Part shown: in pieces, positions 50,363 to 61,873 of the stretch
Position numbering within the stretch: the first letter of the stretch is position 1
How the letters are laid out: the number at the start of each line of letters is the position of its first letter
Source: Prinia subflava
Lineage: Eukaryota; Chordata; Aves; Passeriformes; Cisticolidae
NCBI RefSeq assembly: GCF_021018805.1
Contig: NC_086250.1
Span: 63,036,822-63,100,821 of the forward strand
Length of the DNA: 64,000 nucleotides
Direction of reading: 5' to 3'
Made by a program: the position numbers and the translations under genes
The notes under the pieces: model-generated
What the model saw: the letters and a program-made list of their open reading frames with translations, nothing else
Told to the model about the DNA's origin: nothing
Databases searched by the model: none

Positions 50363-51314
50363 TGTGGAAACCCTAAAAAACCCCTCAGGGAAACTGCCAG
50401 GCTTTGCCCTGAAAGAATGTACCATGGAGTTTCCTTGCTTAGGCTGAGAGAGGGCTTCCCCCATGGTGCCCTGCAGAACTACTGCCAGTCTACCCTGGAT
50501 TGCTTCCCCTTGGTGCCCTGCAGAACTACTGCCAATCTACCCTGGATTGTTTCCCCCATGGTGCCCTGCAGAACTACTGCCAGTCTACCCTGGATTGTTT
50601 CCCCTTGGTGCCCTGCAGAACTACTGCCAATCTACCCTGGATTGTTTCCCCCATGGTGCCCTGCAGAACTACTGCCAGTCTACCCTGGATTGTTTCCCCT
50701 TGGTGCCCTGCAGAACTACTGCCAATCTACCCTGGATTGTTTCCCCCATGGTGCCCTGCAGAACTACTGCCAGTCTACCCTGGATTGTTTCCCCCATGGT
50801 GCCCTGCAGAACTACTGCCAATCTACCCTGGATTGTTTCCTCTTGGTGCCCTGCAGAACTACTGCCAATCTACCCTGGATTGTTTCCTCTTGGTGCCCTG
50901 CAGAACTACTGCCAATCTACCCTGGATTGCTTCCCCTTGGTGCCCTGCAGAACTACTGCCAATCTACCCTGGATTGTTTCCCCCACTTGACCCTGCCTCC
51001 CCAATTATTTGTCCCTCATCCCCCCATAGGTTTGTTGCCCCTTGCCCTGCCCTTGCACCACCCCTGTGCCCTCAGACCATTGGTTCCTGACCCCATACTT
51101 AAGCCAGGGCAGACCACATGGTCCTTTGTCTTTGTCCCTGATGCCCCTTCAGGAATAAACTTCTGCTGGAACTGAAAGACCCTTCCCATCTTTCCTCAGC
51201 TGAGGCCTGTGTGTGTGCATGGGTGTGAAATGGCTGCTCCTGTGCTCTGAGCAGCTTCTGAAGGATACAATTTGAGAAGGTAGCAGCATTTCCCCATCCT
51301 GCCACAATTCTGCA
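50363..51314 (+). mobile_element. Solo LTR with 6-bp TSD and an expanded U3, 952 bp
   Basis: The element begins TGTGGAAAC and ends TTCTGCA. It is flanked by perfect 6-bp repeats CTTTCT at 50357-50362 and 51315-51320. A TATA-like 'catacttaagcc' lies near 51095 and AATAAA is at 51154-51159, so the orientation is forward. More than half of the LTR (50464-50985) is a tandem array lying in U3, upstream of the TATA-like site. Without the array it would be about 430 bp, a normal LTR size. No internal retroviral sequence adjoins it. The 6-bp duplication suggests an ERVK-type element. Confidence 0.85.
50464..50985. repeat. Minisatellite, 11 copies of a 47/48-bp unit, inside the LTR U3
   Basis: Eleven tandem copies begin 'tggtgccctgcagaactact'. 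Six are 47 bp and five are 48 bp, the extra base coming from an end in CCCCCA instead of CCCCT or CCTCT. At one site copies 1, 3, 5 and 7 read GCCAGTCT, while copies 2, 4, 6, 8, 9, 10 and 11 read GCCAATCT. Copies 1-6 alternate strictly, forming a 95-bp higher-order unit repeated three times. The 318-, 196- and 175-codon frames through it (50219-51175) are by-products of the repeat. Confidence 0.97.
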
Positions 51315-51320
51315 CTTTCT

Positions 51321-51844
51321 GGACCAGAGCTACTCTGTGCTGCTCTTGGCAGTGGATGCCAACACTGGTATATATCTGAAAGATTTGTTTAAGTGCTGAA
51401 CTCGTAGATGTACTTACAGGAATTTTTTAAACAGTAACAAAAGTGATTACCAATGCAGGGATCCTCTACAGACAGATTTTCTGTGAAGCTGAGGTAGATG
51501 CAGTTTCCTGTGAGTAGGCAGTGAAATCAGTCACAATACAAGTTATAATGGAATTAGAGTTCTTGAAAAAATCCAAGGTCTGTTGAGGAAAGAAATCCTT
51601 GAGACTGAGGCTGGCTGTTCCGTCTCTGAGCTGTCAAAGCGTCATCAAACTCAGAGAATTGCTATTCAAAACAAATCTGTATAAAGAGGAAAATGAGCTA
51701 ATAAGGAGCTCTCTCAAGAAAGTTACAGTGATGGCACAACTACAAACTGTGCAAGTGCTGAGGATGAAATGCAGGAAGAGGTTTCTGTGGCTGGATCATA
51801 GGTGGCAATTCAGGAAGAAAGTCTGGAGATGGGCAAATTAAGGC
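51321..51844. other. Unassigned non-coding DNA
   Basis: No gene supported. The part after about 51600 may already belong to the CR1 copy that follows. Confidence 0.45.
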
Positions 51845-52090
51845 AGGGACAGATAAGTAGAGATAAGTGTTCATGGACAACACAGAAAGCAAAAAATGAA
51901 TATCAAATGAGGTAAGGGTCATTAAGAGGAACAAGAAAACATTCTGTAAGTACCTTCAGAAACATAGGGAGAACCCAGGGAAGAGCTGGTCAGCTACAGA
52001 GAAGTTTTTAACAATGGTCTTCAGAAAACATGGCTGTGGTCAGACAGCTAAGGCAATTAGGACAGAAAAAATGACCTCAAAGTGTACCAC
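51845..52090 (+). mobile_element. Old CR1 LINE fragment, middle of ORF2
   Basis: Forward words match the CR1 region upstream of the reverse transcriptase, such as 'aatatcaaatgaggtaaggg', 'cattaagaggaacaagaaaa' and 'cattctgtaagtaccttcag'. Frames are broken by stops. Confidence 0.6.
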
Positions 52091-52594
52091 AAAATATATA
52101 AATAAGTAAAGAATACTTATATTTAGTAGACATTTGAAATTGTTTGAACTGTGAGAGGTAACACACAGTAAAATTTCACACCAATTTTTTGTTTTTGTGC
52201 TTCAAATAGAGTGGAAGGAAAACCAAAGTATTGTCTAACAATAACTTTTACTTCAGCATTCAGAAAAATACAGAATCACATAAAAAAGCTATGCATTTTC
52301 TGTAAAAATAGTAAGGCAAGTAGCACTCAGTACTTTGTGTCCAGCCATGACTGCTTTGTGGACTCCTGGTCACTCCATCTCAGAGGGGATTTAGAAGAAC
52401 AAAGCTGATCAAAAGTTTGAACAGCTTCTATAAAATAAGACTATTAACAGAGCAGAACAAATAGATTGGAAAATAGATGATTTAGGCAGTTTGGGTAAAA
52501 GCCTATAAATTCCTGAAGAAAGTGAATAGGTATTGATTATTCATTGTTTTTCACAATTCAACAACAGCAGGGCAGCCAAGAAAATTATGTTTAA
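52091..52594. other. Unassigned AT-rich DNA between two CR1 fragments
   Basis: Nothing recognisable. It may be decayed CR1 joining the two flanking fragments, since both are forward and in the right order. Confidence 0.4.
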
Positions 52595-52750
52595 TAGGCT
52601 TAAAACAATAAAAGGAAAGCCTTTTTCAGGGAGTACATCACTGAACTGTGGAACATATTGATGTAATACACTGTGGAGACCAAATGGGACCAGTTAAATT
52701 CATGGAGGGTTTACCTATCAGCGACTACAAAACATAATGAATAGTAAGGG
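52595..52750 (+). mobile_element. Old CR1-like LINE fragment, end of ORF2
   Basis: The words 'actgtggaacatattgatgt', 'acactgtggagaccaaatgg', 'aaattcatggagggtttacc' and 'tatcagcgactac' follow the order seen at the end of CR1-type ORF2. No open frame remains. Confidence 0.55.
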
Positions 52751-55700
52751 AAGCTGTGGAGAATCTAGAGAGGAAATGCAAACATAACCAGGGATCATAG
52801 AAAGCTGACCAAAGAAAAAGAGGAGAAATTACTGTTATGCATGCCATTTTTTCTTGTTGTGCAAGAAATGCCTGATAAAACATGCAGTTATTTCAGATAA
52901 CTGCACTTTTTAACACAGTATTTTTCAAATGTTTTTATGTCCTTCTGGTTCACTGATAGGATAGTGGACACAATATACAGTCATGATAGACTTTGCTAAG
53001 AATTTTTTAAATTTTATTTTTGTTTTTGTTTCCTATCCAGTTCTTTTCCCATGAAACGTTCTTTGCCATTCAATCTATTTTTTCTCATTATATTAAATAT
53101 AAATATCGAATCCTTTTTACTCAACAGTTTCATTACTTTTTATTAATTTGTTTCTCACTAAGAAAAAAAAGCCTTTTGTAGGCTTCATATCTTTTAAGCT
53201 TCTTTTGAATTGAATAAGAACCCATAATGGTCTGGGACACACTGCATATACTTAGCTCTTCATCTCTGCTCCAGAGTGTAGCAAAAGTGTAGAGAGAAAT
53301 AGGTAGAAATGTAAGCAATCATAGATTGCTATGGACACAGAGCCTGCAAAGAGATGCTGAATTAAGAGAACTGTTTAGCATTGTGGAGACATAATGGAAA
53401 TGTAGTAAAAAAATTGAGATTCTGGTAACAATCTCTAAATATGTGAAAAGCTGCTGCAAAGAGAGAAGCTGTCCACCATGTCCCAGATGAACAAGAATAA
53501 TATGTAGATTGGGTGTTAGGGCAAGGTTTTTCATGGTAATATAGTAAAAATTGCTATACATTTCTAGCAGAGGTTCAGACTTTTCTACCACTGGAGATGT
53601 GGCTTTGGGAGCTGGTTGGAGTCGCTGCTGCTGGAGGGGGCAAAGATCCACTCTCGAGGATGTCTCTGGGATTCTGAAGGCAAAAATGTGTTAAAGCTTC
53701 TCAGCAGCCTTCCTTCATTAAGCTCTGAGGGGAATTATGTGAGTTCTTTTACTCTTTCTTTAGAGATTTTTTTTTCTTGCAGGCCTTCTGGCTATTCTCT
53801 TTTTAGAGGAAACAGAAAACACTGCTAAGTGATCACTAGGGTCATGATCCTTTTTCTATAAAAGTTAATGGGATTTTTGTTTCTTTGGAGGAAGCTGAAC
53901 CAGAAGCTGAGATAGCAAGTTTTGAACTTACAACTAAAACGAGCAGTGAACATTATCTAAAAGAAAACTGAAATGAATGTGGAGGTCAAGTGGACAGGTC
54001 AAGATCAAATTCATTCCCCTTGATCTTTTTGTTTCTGGTGCTGCAACATGTTCTGCTGTTTCTTTTGGTGCACTGCCTCAGCTTTCTTGAGCAACAGGGA
54101 AGGTCAGAGCTCAGGGGCACGTTTGGCTGCAGGACAGGTATTTCCATCCAGACCTACCTGGGAGCCTGGGTAGCAGCTCCCCAATTAAAAGAGCAGGAGA
54201 TGCTGTTGGTCAGAGCATTGTGCTCTGCATTAGACATAGGAAGTTTAAAGCTTTATCTATTGATTTTGGAAATTGTTCAAAAGAACTCATTAATCATGAA
54301 CAATCCCTTTTTCCCTGACTCTAATTCATAAAATGCTTTTAATATTATGTCATGAATTAATCAGTGTCCTACTTTATTTATTATTAATAACCAAGATTAT
54401 TATTTTTGTAACAATAGGCTCATTATCATGTTCCTTGATATGAATTTCCAGTGCAGCTTTGTCGGAAGCAGTAAGCAGTGATGAAGAAGTTTTCCTAAGT
54501 CATGGATCTGAAGTCACATTTTAGCTGAAATTTTATTGTTTTAACAAGTACCATTCTTCTAATGAATGAAGTAGGCAGAGGCTGCAGCTGTATTATGACA
54601 AGATTTTAAATTAGAACAACTAAATCACCAGGAGAAAATATAATTTTCAGCCTACTTTCCAGATTAAATTTCAAAATACATGGCTTTTAAAGTCCTGAAA
54701 AGTGAGGATACTCTTTAGAGTTCTTATATTTTGCTTTTGAACATGCAGAAGTTAGATGTCTGAAGCATCCCAGGATACTGCCAGGAAGACTGTTGCAAAC
54801 TTTTCAGGTGTGACCTTGCTCTATTGTTGCTGCAACAAACATTTAGACAGTCCAGGATAGAGGTTTGTGAAGCTACCATTCTAAAAAGAGTTAATCACAC
54901 AGTATAATATTTCACAGTGATGCAGAGCATTTGTTTTAGAAAGAATAGTTGAATTGCTTTGCTGCAGCAGTTATGCAAACTATCTAAACTTCATGCAGAT
55001 AGATATTTTAAAGTTTAGTCAGCATTTAATTCCAAACTTGTCTTTTGTTTGAATTGGCAGTTCAGTGAATACCTCCATTGTCTCAGAAATCCTTATTCTA
55101 ATAATACAGAAGACACAAGCAAATGCATTTCTACTTAGACAAAAGCTGGTAGTTATAATTTATTAATAAATTATTGGTCACCCTCAAAGAGATACATCTC
55201 CTTTTCTGTGTGCACCTGCAATATCAATGTTTGTGGACTTTACTCACCTAGATTTCCTTACAAATGGTGGGGAGAAACAGGGAGCTTGTCTGTTTGGTGT
55301 TGGGACTCATCAGTCCAGGGATCATCTATGTCACATTAATCTTCTCTGCCCTCAGAAACAGTCAGCAATGGAGTTTCCACAGGCTCCTCAATCAGTGAGT
55401 GTTTTACTTGTTTTAGCATTAAATGTTGTCATGGATTGTAAGTGTAATTTATGCCTCATATTAACCCATGATTTCTTGTCTTACAGCTACTTTGAGGTCT
55501 AAAGACTGAAAGGCCAAAATAGAAACCTACAGGGATAAGTAGAGGTGAGAACTGCATGTAGGGGCAAGTGAGAGTGGCAGGTGTACCCAAGGGTCTGTGC
55601 TGCAGTGTGCCCATTCCAGCCCCTAGGATGTGTGTGAATACATGTTAGGGCCATGACCTTTGTTCTGAAAGGCTTTGCACAGAATACAAGAAAGCCCCAA

Positions 55701-57409
55701 GGTTTTCTGCAGAGGCAGATCAGGGGCAGATTGCCCAGGTGATGATAAATGTTTATACAGCTCTCTCTCTGTGCCCTCTGCTTGCAGTGCAGCTCACCTT
55801 GAGGAGCAGGACTGGGCAGAGATGACCAAAGAAGTTTTTAAGTTTGTTGATTTGTGCTCCAGACCTCAGTGTGGTGATGAGGCACCGAGTGATGTGTAAC
55901 TTTCCCCCTTGTGGTGGTCGGTTCTTACTAATGCAAGATCAGTAACTCCTTTTTATTCCTCTTGTGCTTCTCAACTTTTATCTGGTATTTGCATGCAGTG
56001 TTTTGATTTCTGCACTCTTCAGATAAAAAACAAATGCTTTTATGTCTATAACGAATCACAGTCACATGAGCAGCCTTTTGGGAACTGTCTATTAAAATAA
56101 AACAACATTATTAAGAAAACATGGGGAGGTGAATAGCAAGAAGTACTAATTATTTGCACTACATTTACTGAGAATTGACCAGAAATTCTGACTACTAAAT
56201 TGCTTTAGCCACAAGATGTGATGTTTTCCATCAGTTGTCATAGTTTCCATTGTATTTGTATCTCAAAAAACGGTATTTATTTATAAACAGGCAAAATATT
56301 CTCCCTGAAAAGGTTACAGGGTGACCTGTCAGGTAAGACATGCCTAATGGCTCTGACTGGCTCAGTGAGCCCACACTCACGGCCTTTGCCAGTGCTCTGA
56401 GGCTTTCCCTTAACTTTACTAGAGAACAGAAGAGATGCACATAAATAAATATTTCTGCATCATTTGACTCAGCTTCCAAATTGGCACACTGATGTTGGAA
56501 AGCTGCTACCAAAATAATGGTTGCAACCACAGCAAAAGCAGTTAATCAACCCTGAAATCCCATCTTGAAATATCAACCTCTTTTTAAAAAAAATCTGAAA
56601 AGGAACTACTAGCAACAGTTTCTGAGTCTCTCTGTTGCTTGTTTTCGGTATTGTGCATTGTACCTCATTTTTTGAAATCCAGAAACTGAGGAAGAAGGTT
56701 ATAATTCTCAGAAGCAAACACAGCTCAGCAACTGATCCAAGACAGACAATGAGAAAAAATGAAGAAGTGAAATAAAAAATTACCCTAAATATTGGTCTCA
56801 CTCTTCCAAATTCTGCAGATTTTCCAATCTAATAAATAAATGTAAGCCTAAGGCAAACCACTGCTGCCAGGACCTCCTCTGTGTCTATCCTTCTTGGGGA
56901 TGAGAGAGAGCAAAGCTCTCCAAAATGCTGCACAATGTCTGCAGTGCACACAAGGCAAGGTAGCAATTGTGCCCTTAGCCAGCTCTGGAGTGCTTGCTTG
57001 ACAGTGCTTCCCTGTTCTTTGTCAAATAAGCTATTGAAGGGCTAAAAGCAGCTGAAGTGGATGTTTCAAATGCTGCACAATTTACCTCTTTTCACGTCTT
57101 CACCGCTGATAAATATGGATTGTTGCTTCCCAGAAGAATGTCCTTGTAAGTTTACATCTGAATGGATGTATATAAACCAGAATATCTTTCAATTATTAAA
57201 TGAATAAGTATAGGGCAGGAGCAGTGAAGCAGTCAGCAGACAAGCATTATGTTGCATTCTTGCAGTGATGTCAGCAGGGGCCCAAGGGCAAAGTGGAGCT
57301 GTGAGGCCACTGGTGATGGTGTGAATCTAGCAGCAGGCAGGGTCTGAGGGTGAGGCCATCCCATGTGCAGGGACTGTGGGCCAGATCTGCAGCTCATATC
57401 CACTGGTGG
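52751..57409. other. Unassigned AT-rich non-coding DNA
   Basis: About 4.7 kb with no supportable gene or family. Short open frames at 53319-53828, 53990-54331, 55227-55899 and 56231-56801 have no recognisable domain and little codon character. Confidence 0.5.
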
Positions 57410-57870
57410 TGATGCCTTAATTTTAGTTTTCATGTTTTTCAGATTCTGTGCTGCCTGGGGGTGTAGTTCTGAGCCTCATATTAAGTGCCAGTAAGCTTTC
57501 TTCACAGAGTAGGTGTCTTTTTCCTGCTGAACAAATCCTTTTCCTGCTGAAGACCAAAGACAACGAGTACAACTTTCAGGCCCAAAAGCATAAACAAAGG
57601 TGGACTGAAGAGAGAAACAAGAAGGATGACACCTGACAACCTCAGGTTGTGGTTCGACAGTTGGGCCCCAATATGCAAATGGACCAAAACATATAAAAGT
57701 GTAAGACCTCGTGATTGGTCATCCATTTTTTGTGACCATTTTTAGTCCACCTTGGGTGTAGCCTGGGTCAGGCTCTTGTCCTGCCCAAGGTGTACCCTAA
57801 AGGCTTTTCAATAACTTTATTCTCTAGCTCTGTCCAGTCTCTGTTTCAGGTCAGCCATCCCAAGGCATCA
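57410..57870 (+). mobile_element. Solo LTR with 9-bp inverted ends and 4-bp TSD, ERV1-like, 461 bp
   Basis: The ends are TGATGCCTT and AAGGCATCA, a perfect 9-bp terminal inverted repeat. They are flanked by GTGG at 57406-57409 and again at 57871-57874. A TATA box 'catataaaag' is at about 57690 and an inverted CCAAT 'gattggtc' at about 57713. A weak polyadenylation region 'caataactttattc' lies near 57809. These set the forward orientation. The 4-bp duplication fits ERV1 (gamma-like) elements. No internal sequence adjoins it, so it is solo. It lies 125 bp from the candidate exon at 57996-58218, in the opposite orientation. Confidence 0.88.
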
Positions 57871-57995
57871 GTGGGACAGCAGCTGACTTCAGCAGAACTA
57901 GGCTGGTTTATAGCAGCTGAGGAAGTAGCTAAAAAGTGATTTGCTGCTTTACTCTCCTTTTCAGCAAGTGATGTCAGCCATGCTCCTGCTCTTAC
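57871..57995. other. Short spacer between LTR and candidate exon
   Basis: Would be intron, 3' of the reverse-strand exon candidate. Nothing else seen. Confidence 0.4.
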
Positions 57996-58218
57996 CTCTT
58001 TGTTGCACACTCAGCAGCAGCACCATCAGTTTGCTCTCACCTCCAGCAAGGGCTGAGCTGTGGTAGAACTGGTGGCTCCTTTGCTGCTGCTCCAACTGCC
58101 TAAGCTGGGAGCAGTACCTGACCATCACCCTCTGCAGAACACTGTAACTCACCAGCTCTGGAAGAGAGCTTAGCTTGGCAAACAGCCACCTCATATGTTT
58201 GGGAACATGGTCAAGACT
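57996..58218 (-). CDS. Candidate internal protein-coding exon, unidentified
   Basis: On the reverse strand, 223 nt are open from an acceptor (cctatgttcag) to a consensus donor (CAAAGAG/GTAAGAG). They start in phase 0 and end in phase 1. The peptide begins SLDHVPKHMRWLFAKLSS, continues LPELVSYSVLQRVMVRY and QLRQLEQQQRSHQFYHSS, and ends KLMVLLLSVQQR. It looks helical, with mixed hydrophobic and charged residues. Codons favour G or C at third positions and are not repetitive, unlike other frames in the window. An in-frame stop lies shortly upstream of the acceptor, as expected of an intron. The acceptor's pyrimidine tract is weak. I do not recognise the gene and see no partner exon in the window. 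It could also be a pseudogene fragment. Confidence 0.45.
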
Positions 58219-61200
58219 CTGAACATAGGATTTTATATTTTCATTGGGGAATAGTTTTTATTCTTCTCCTCTTCCAGCTATTTGGTGGGAATAACAAAAG
58301 ACGTCAAGTCAGTAATAAAAGAAAAAATAAAATACTGTGGAACACGTGCTTATTCCTGGGAATATTGTGTCATGTATTTTAAAAACCAGGGGACTTATTT
58401 ATAGTTGGTTTAAATTAGTAGAATCACAGGACTAAGTCAGCCCTCATTAAAATGAATATGAGTCTTTCTATGAAATTCATTGGAGGCTGGAGCAGGCTAT
58501 TACGTGGTGTACATGATCCTTTTGAAAGAATAAGAAGGAAAATGGCTCAAATTATTTTCACTTCATGTTCTTAAACAATTTGCTTATTACTTTAATGCAA
58601 TGGGTCAATGCATCAAAGGAAAGTGTTTTGTGAAAGCGTGAGCAATTTGAATTTCAGGATTGCAGTGTATTAGATTAATTAACTGGAAAATTACTGTAGT
58701 AATCATAATGGAACTGGAATCAAACCTGCTAAGAAGACTCCCATGCTATTTCTTATTTCTAATGTAGGGTTGTTATTCAATGTTGGTAAAGCTGTTCCTC
58801 ATTTCCATTGCATTAGCTGGAGAACACTGACAGTGGAGCTAATAATTTACCTCAGAGATATAAAGTTTAAAGTTTGCAGAAGGCTATGAAGATTTGTGAG
58901 GGAATATTTCATCCTGTGACAAAGACACTGCACTTAGCCACGCTGATTTATTCTATCAGTTCTTAGTACATAGGTTTCTGGACCAAGGTCAGAAGAGTCA
59001 ATGATCCACAATGCTCTTGTCCTATCTTTGTGCCATTTGCATCGATCACCCATTTTCGAGTCTTCTGATGGTGCTCAGAATTACTCTAAATTATTGTCCT
59101 TTCCCTCTTCTTTATACTTGTTCATAGGCTGCTCTTTCTTGGGACTGAAACCACGCATTATATGTCAATGTCTTATGTCATTTGGAGTCACAAACTCATA
59201 TAAAAGATCCTTATCTCAAGAGATTTACAATTTAGAAGGCTCAAGGAAAATGAATGTTTCTAAGGCATGATTCATCCCTTCCTAAGATAGTTGTCCAAAA
59301 TAGACATTCAATGTGCCTATTTCTCTCCATTGACTCGAGAGGTGGGGCTGACTAGTTCAAATTTAAGTATTGCAGAGATCCCAAGTTAGCATGAATAGCT
59401 TTCTGCTCCTATATCTTTTCAAGATATCCTTGCTGCATGTATAATATTAAAAGTTAATTTTTCAAGCAAATAGAAGCTTCATTGTCACCATGTGAACTGC
59501 AGAAGTTATTTGCCCTCAGAACTAAGTGTTTATGCCTTAAGAGTTTTTGTTTGTGCAAATAGTTAATCTTGAGTTACTTAGGACAGCAGTGTGCGCATGG
59601 TGCACCTCTCCTGTGTGTTCTCAAAAGGTAAAAACCTTCTGATCCTCACAGAATAGTGTAGCTGCTACAGAAATACAACAGTTTTCTTCTCCTCTCCTAT
59701 TGGTGCAAAATTTTGTTAGTAAATTTTGTTAGTAAATTTGTCTTATTGTCCAAAGAATATTAAAAACCTCATGCTAGGAGTTTAAAAATAAAAACAAAGG
59801 ACTTGAAAGGCGTTCAGTTGTTAGCATGTGTTGTTAGAACTGTATCACACTATATCACAGGTTCAGAGGAATAATTTGCTCTTCTTTGTTGCACTGGTAA
59901 TAGCAGAAAAAAGACATTTTTGTGTCGTTCAAGTGTGTCTTCCCACACTGGATTTTGGCAGCCTTTCAGGTCTATTCTCATACATGTGCACACACTCCTG
60001 CTCCCACTCACAGCATGTGTGTGAGGAGCTGCTGGCACCAGCATCAGCTGCCCCTTGTGCTGCTCTTGCTGAGGCAGCACCTCAGGGATGTGGTTCTCTC
60101 TGCCTTATTGCTGTTCTCAATAACAGCACTTTGAAACAGCTCAGATCTTTTTGTCTCAGCCTCCTGCTGCAGGAAGCTGTGATTTCTTCATGATCAGGGT
60201 GCTTGTAATGTGTTATTGCTTCGTTTCCTGAGCTCTGTGTTGCATCTGAAAAAATAATTGACACAAAATCCCCCGAAAGTAGTTTTTAACGAAAGAATCA
60301 ATAAGAAATAATAAGGTGTGGAAAGTGTAATTCTGAAAATTTGATAGTTTTTTGTATGTATTGCAGATATTGGTATATTCTGATCTAATCTGGCCTTTGG
60401 GACAGTAAAAGTTAAGAAAAAAATGAGCAGAACTGTGTCCAGGAGAAAGGAAGTGCTTGTCCAGACACATCACTGGAGAAAAGTTGAATCTAAGTATTCT
60501 GTTACTCTCTGTGAATCTCTGTCCCTCACATTCTCCTCTATTAAACCTGTCTTTTTATATTGCAATAAAGGAGTGAGGTTCAATAAATCCAAATTAGCTA
60601 ATCTATATATATTTCATTTGCTGCATTTCTTTTCATTATTATTTTTATTTGTTCTACACCAGCAAAATATGCTGGAACAGCAGACAAGAATCTCCAGTTG
60701 TTCATCAAAATTCAATTTGATTTCTGCCCCTTCATTTCTTTTTCAAGAGGCAGGAAGAAAAGTAGGTTTTCGATGAAAAAGCTGTATTTATTTGCAGCCT
60801 GGCTACAACATATTTTTCACAAAAAAGCATCTCCTTTGTGATACATTTTAAAACTTCATTGAAGTCACATGGCACATACATCCTTTAGTAGATCTGAAAT
60901 CCTTTGGCTGGAATTAAAGGTACTTTGATTTCTAATTTCAGCTCTGTCACTAACCTTGACAAAGCCATTTGACTGCTTTGTACCTGTATTTATCTGCCTA
61001 CTTGCAGTCTTTGCTGCTTAGATTGCAAGCTCTTCAAGATAAATACAGTTTCTGGCTAATTTGCCTTACAGAACCTGGTTATGTTCCATTTGGAGAAGCT
61101 ATATGTCCTCTGTGATGACTGAACCCCTATTTCTTCTCGCCCTAGACTGAAATGGGCTTTAGCTGTAGAAATTAAACAGATTACAGCAGTTTCTGTGGGT

Positions 61201-61755
61201 ATTGCTTATGCTGCTGGGGGATTTGCACAGGTAGCCTTGGTCAGAGCTTTTATCACATGGATTCCTCATTAAAAACCATCCTCTTTCCAAATGATTTCTT
61301 AGGACTTTTGGGTCTTATAAATCTGAGTGAAGTAATCTTATGGAAAAAATACTTTAATTAGGATGAGAGTTCCAAAAATCTTTTTGTTAGTTTAGTGGGT
61401 TTTAGGAAATGGGCATTGAGTGAAAAATCAGAAATGTGGTAAGATTCTTATATAGGTTAATGATCTAAGTTCTGTGGAAATAGTGGGAGTGTGTCTAAAA
61501 ATAAATTTTGATTTTACTTCTTTGCCATTGCTTTTCACTTCCAGTATCAATTTCAAGAAAATTGTTAGTTTCACATTGCAATCATCTGCATTGATTTGAA
61601 ACTTAATGGCCTATTTCTCCTTTGTGAAAACTCCAAGGCGATAATTTCAAGCATTCATTTACCAAACGTGTCACAGAGCCACAGAACAAGAAATGAAAAT
61701 TCTCAGGAATAAATAGATGATCAATCCTTTTATGTTGATGAGGAGTGGGGAAAGA
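58219..61755. other. Unassigned AT-rich non-coding DNA
   Basis: No gene or repeat family supported. 58560-58900 is non-repetitive with several TAAT cores and could be a conserved element. 59828-60193 is open on both strands, with no domain I recognise. 'aaattttgttagt' is repeated in tandem near 59708. Confidence 0.5.
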
Positions 61756-61873
61756 GTCAAAATCAAAATCAGAATCAGAATCAGAATCAGAATCAGAATC
61801 AGAATCAGAATCAGAATCAGAATCAGAATCAGAATCAATCAGAATCAGAATCAGAATGAGAATCAGAATCAGA
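61756..61873. repeat. Hexanucleotide microsatellite (AGAATC)n, about 19 units
   Basis: The array begins with two AAAATC-type variants, then runs of AGAATC with one 4-bp AATC insertion and one AGAATG unit. Frames through it give Ile-Arg and Asn-Gln repeats and are artefacts. Confidence 0.97.

Noticed and set aside
50219..51175. 318-codon open frame, the longest in the window
   Set aside because: It and two other long frames run through the 47/48-bp tandem array. Because the unit length mixes 47 and 48, the same peptide blocks simply rotate between frames.
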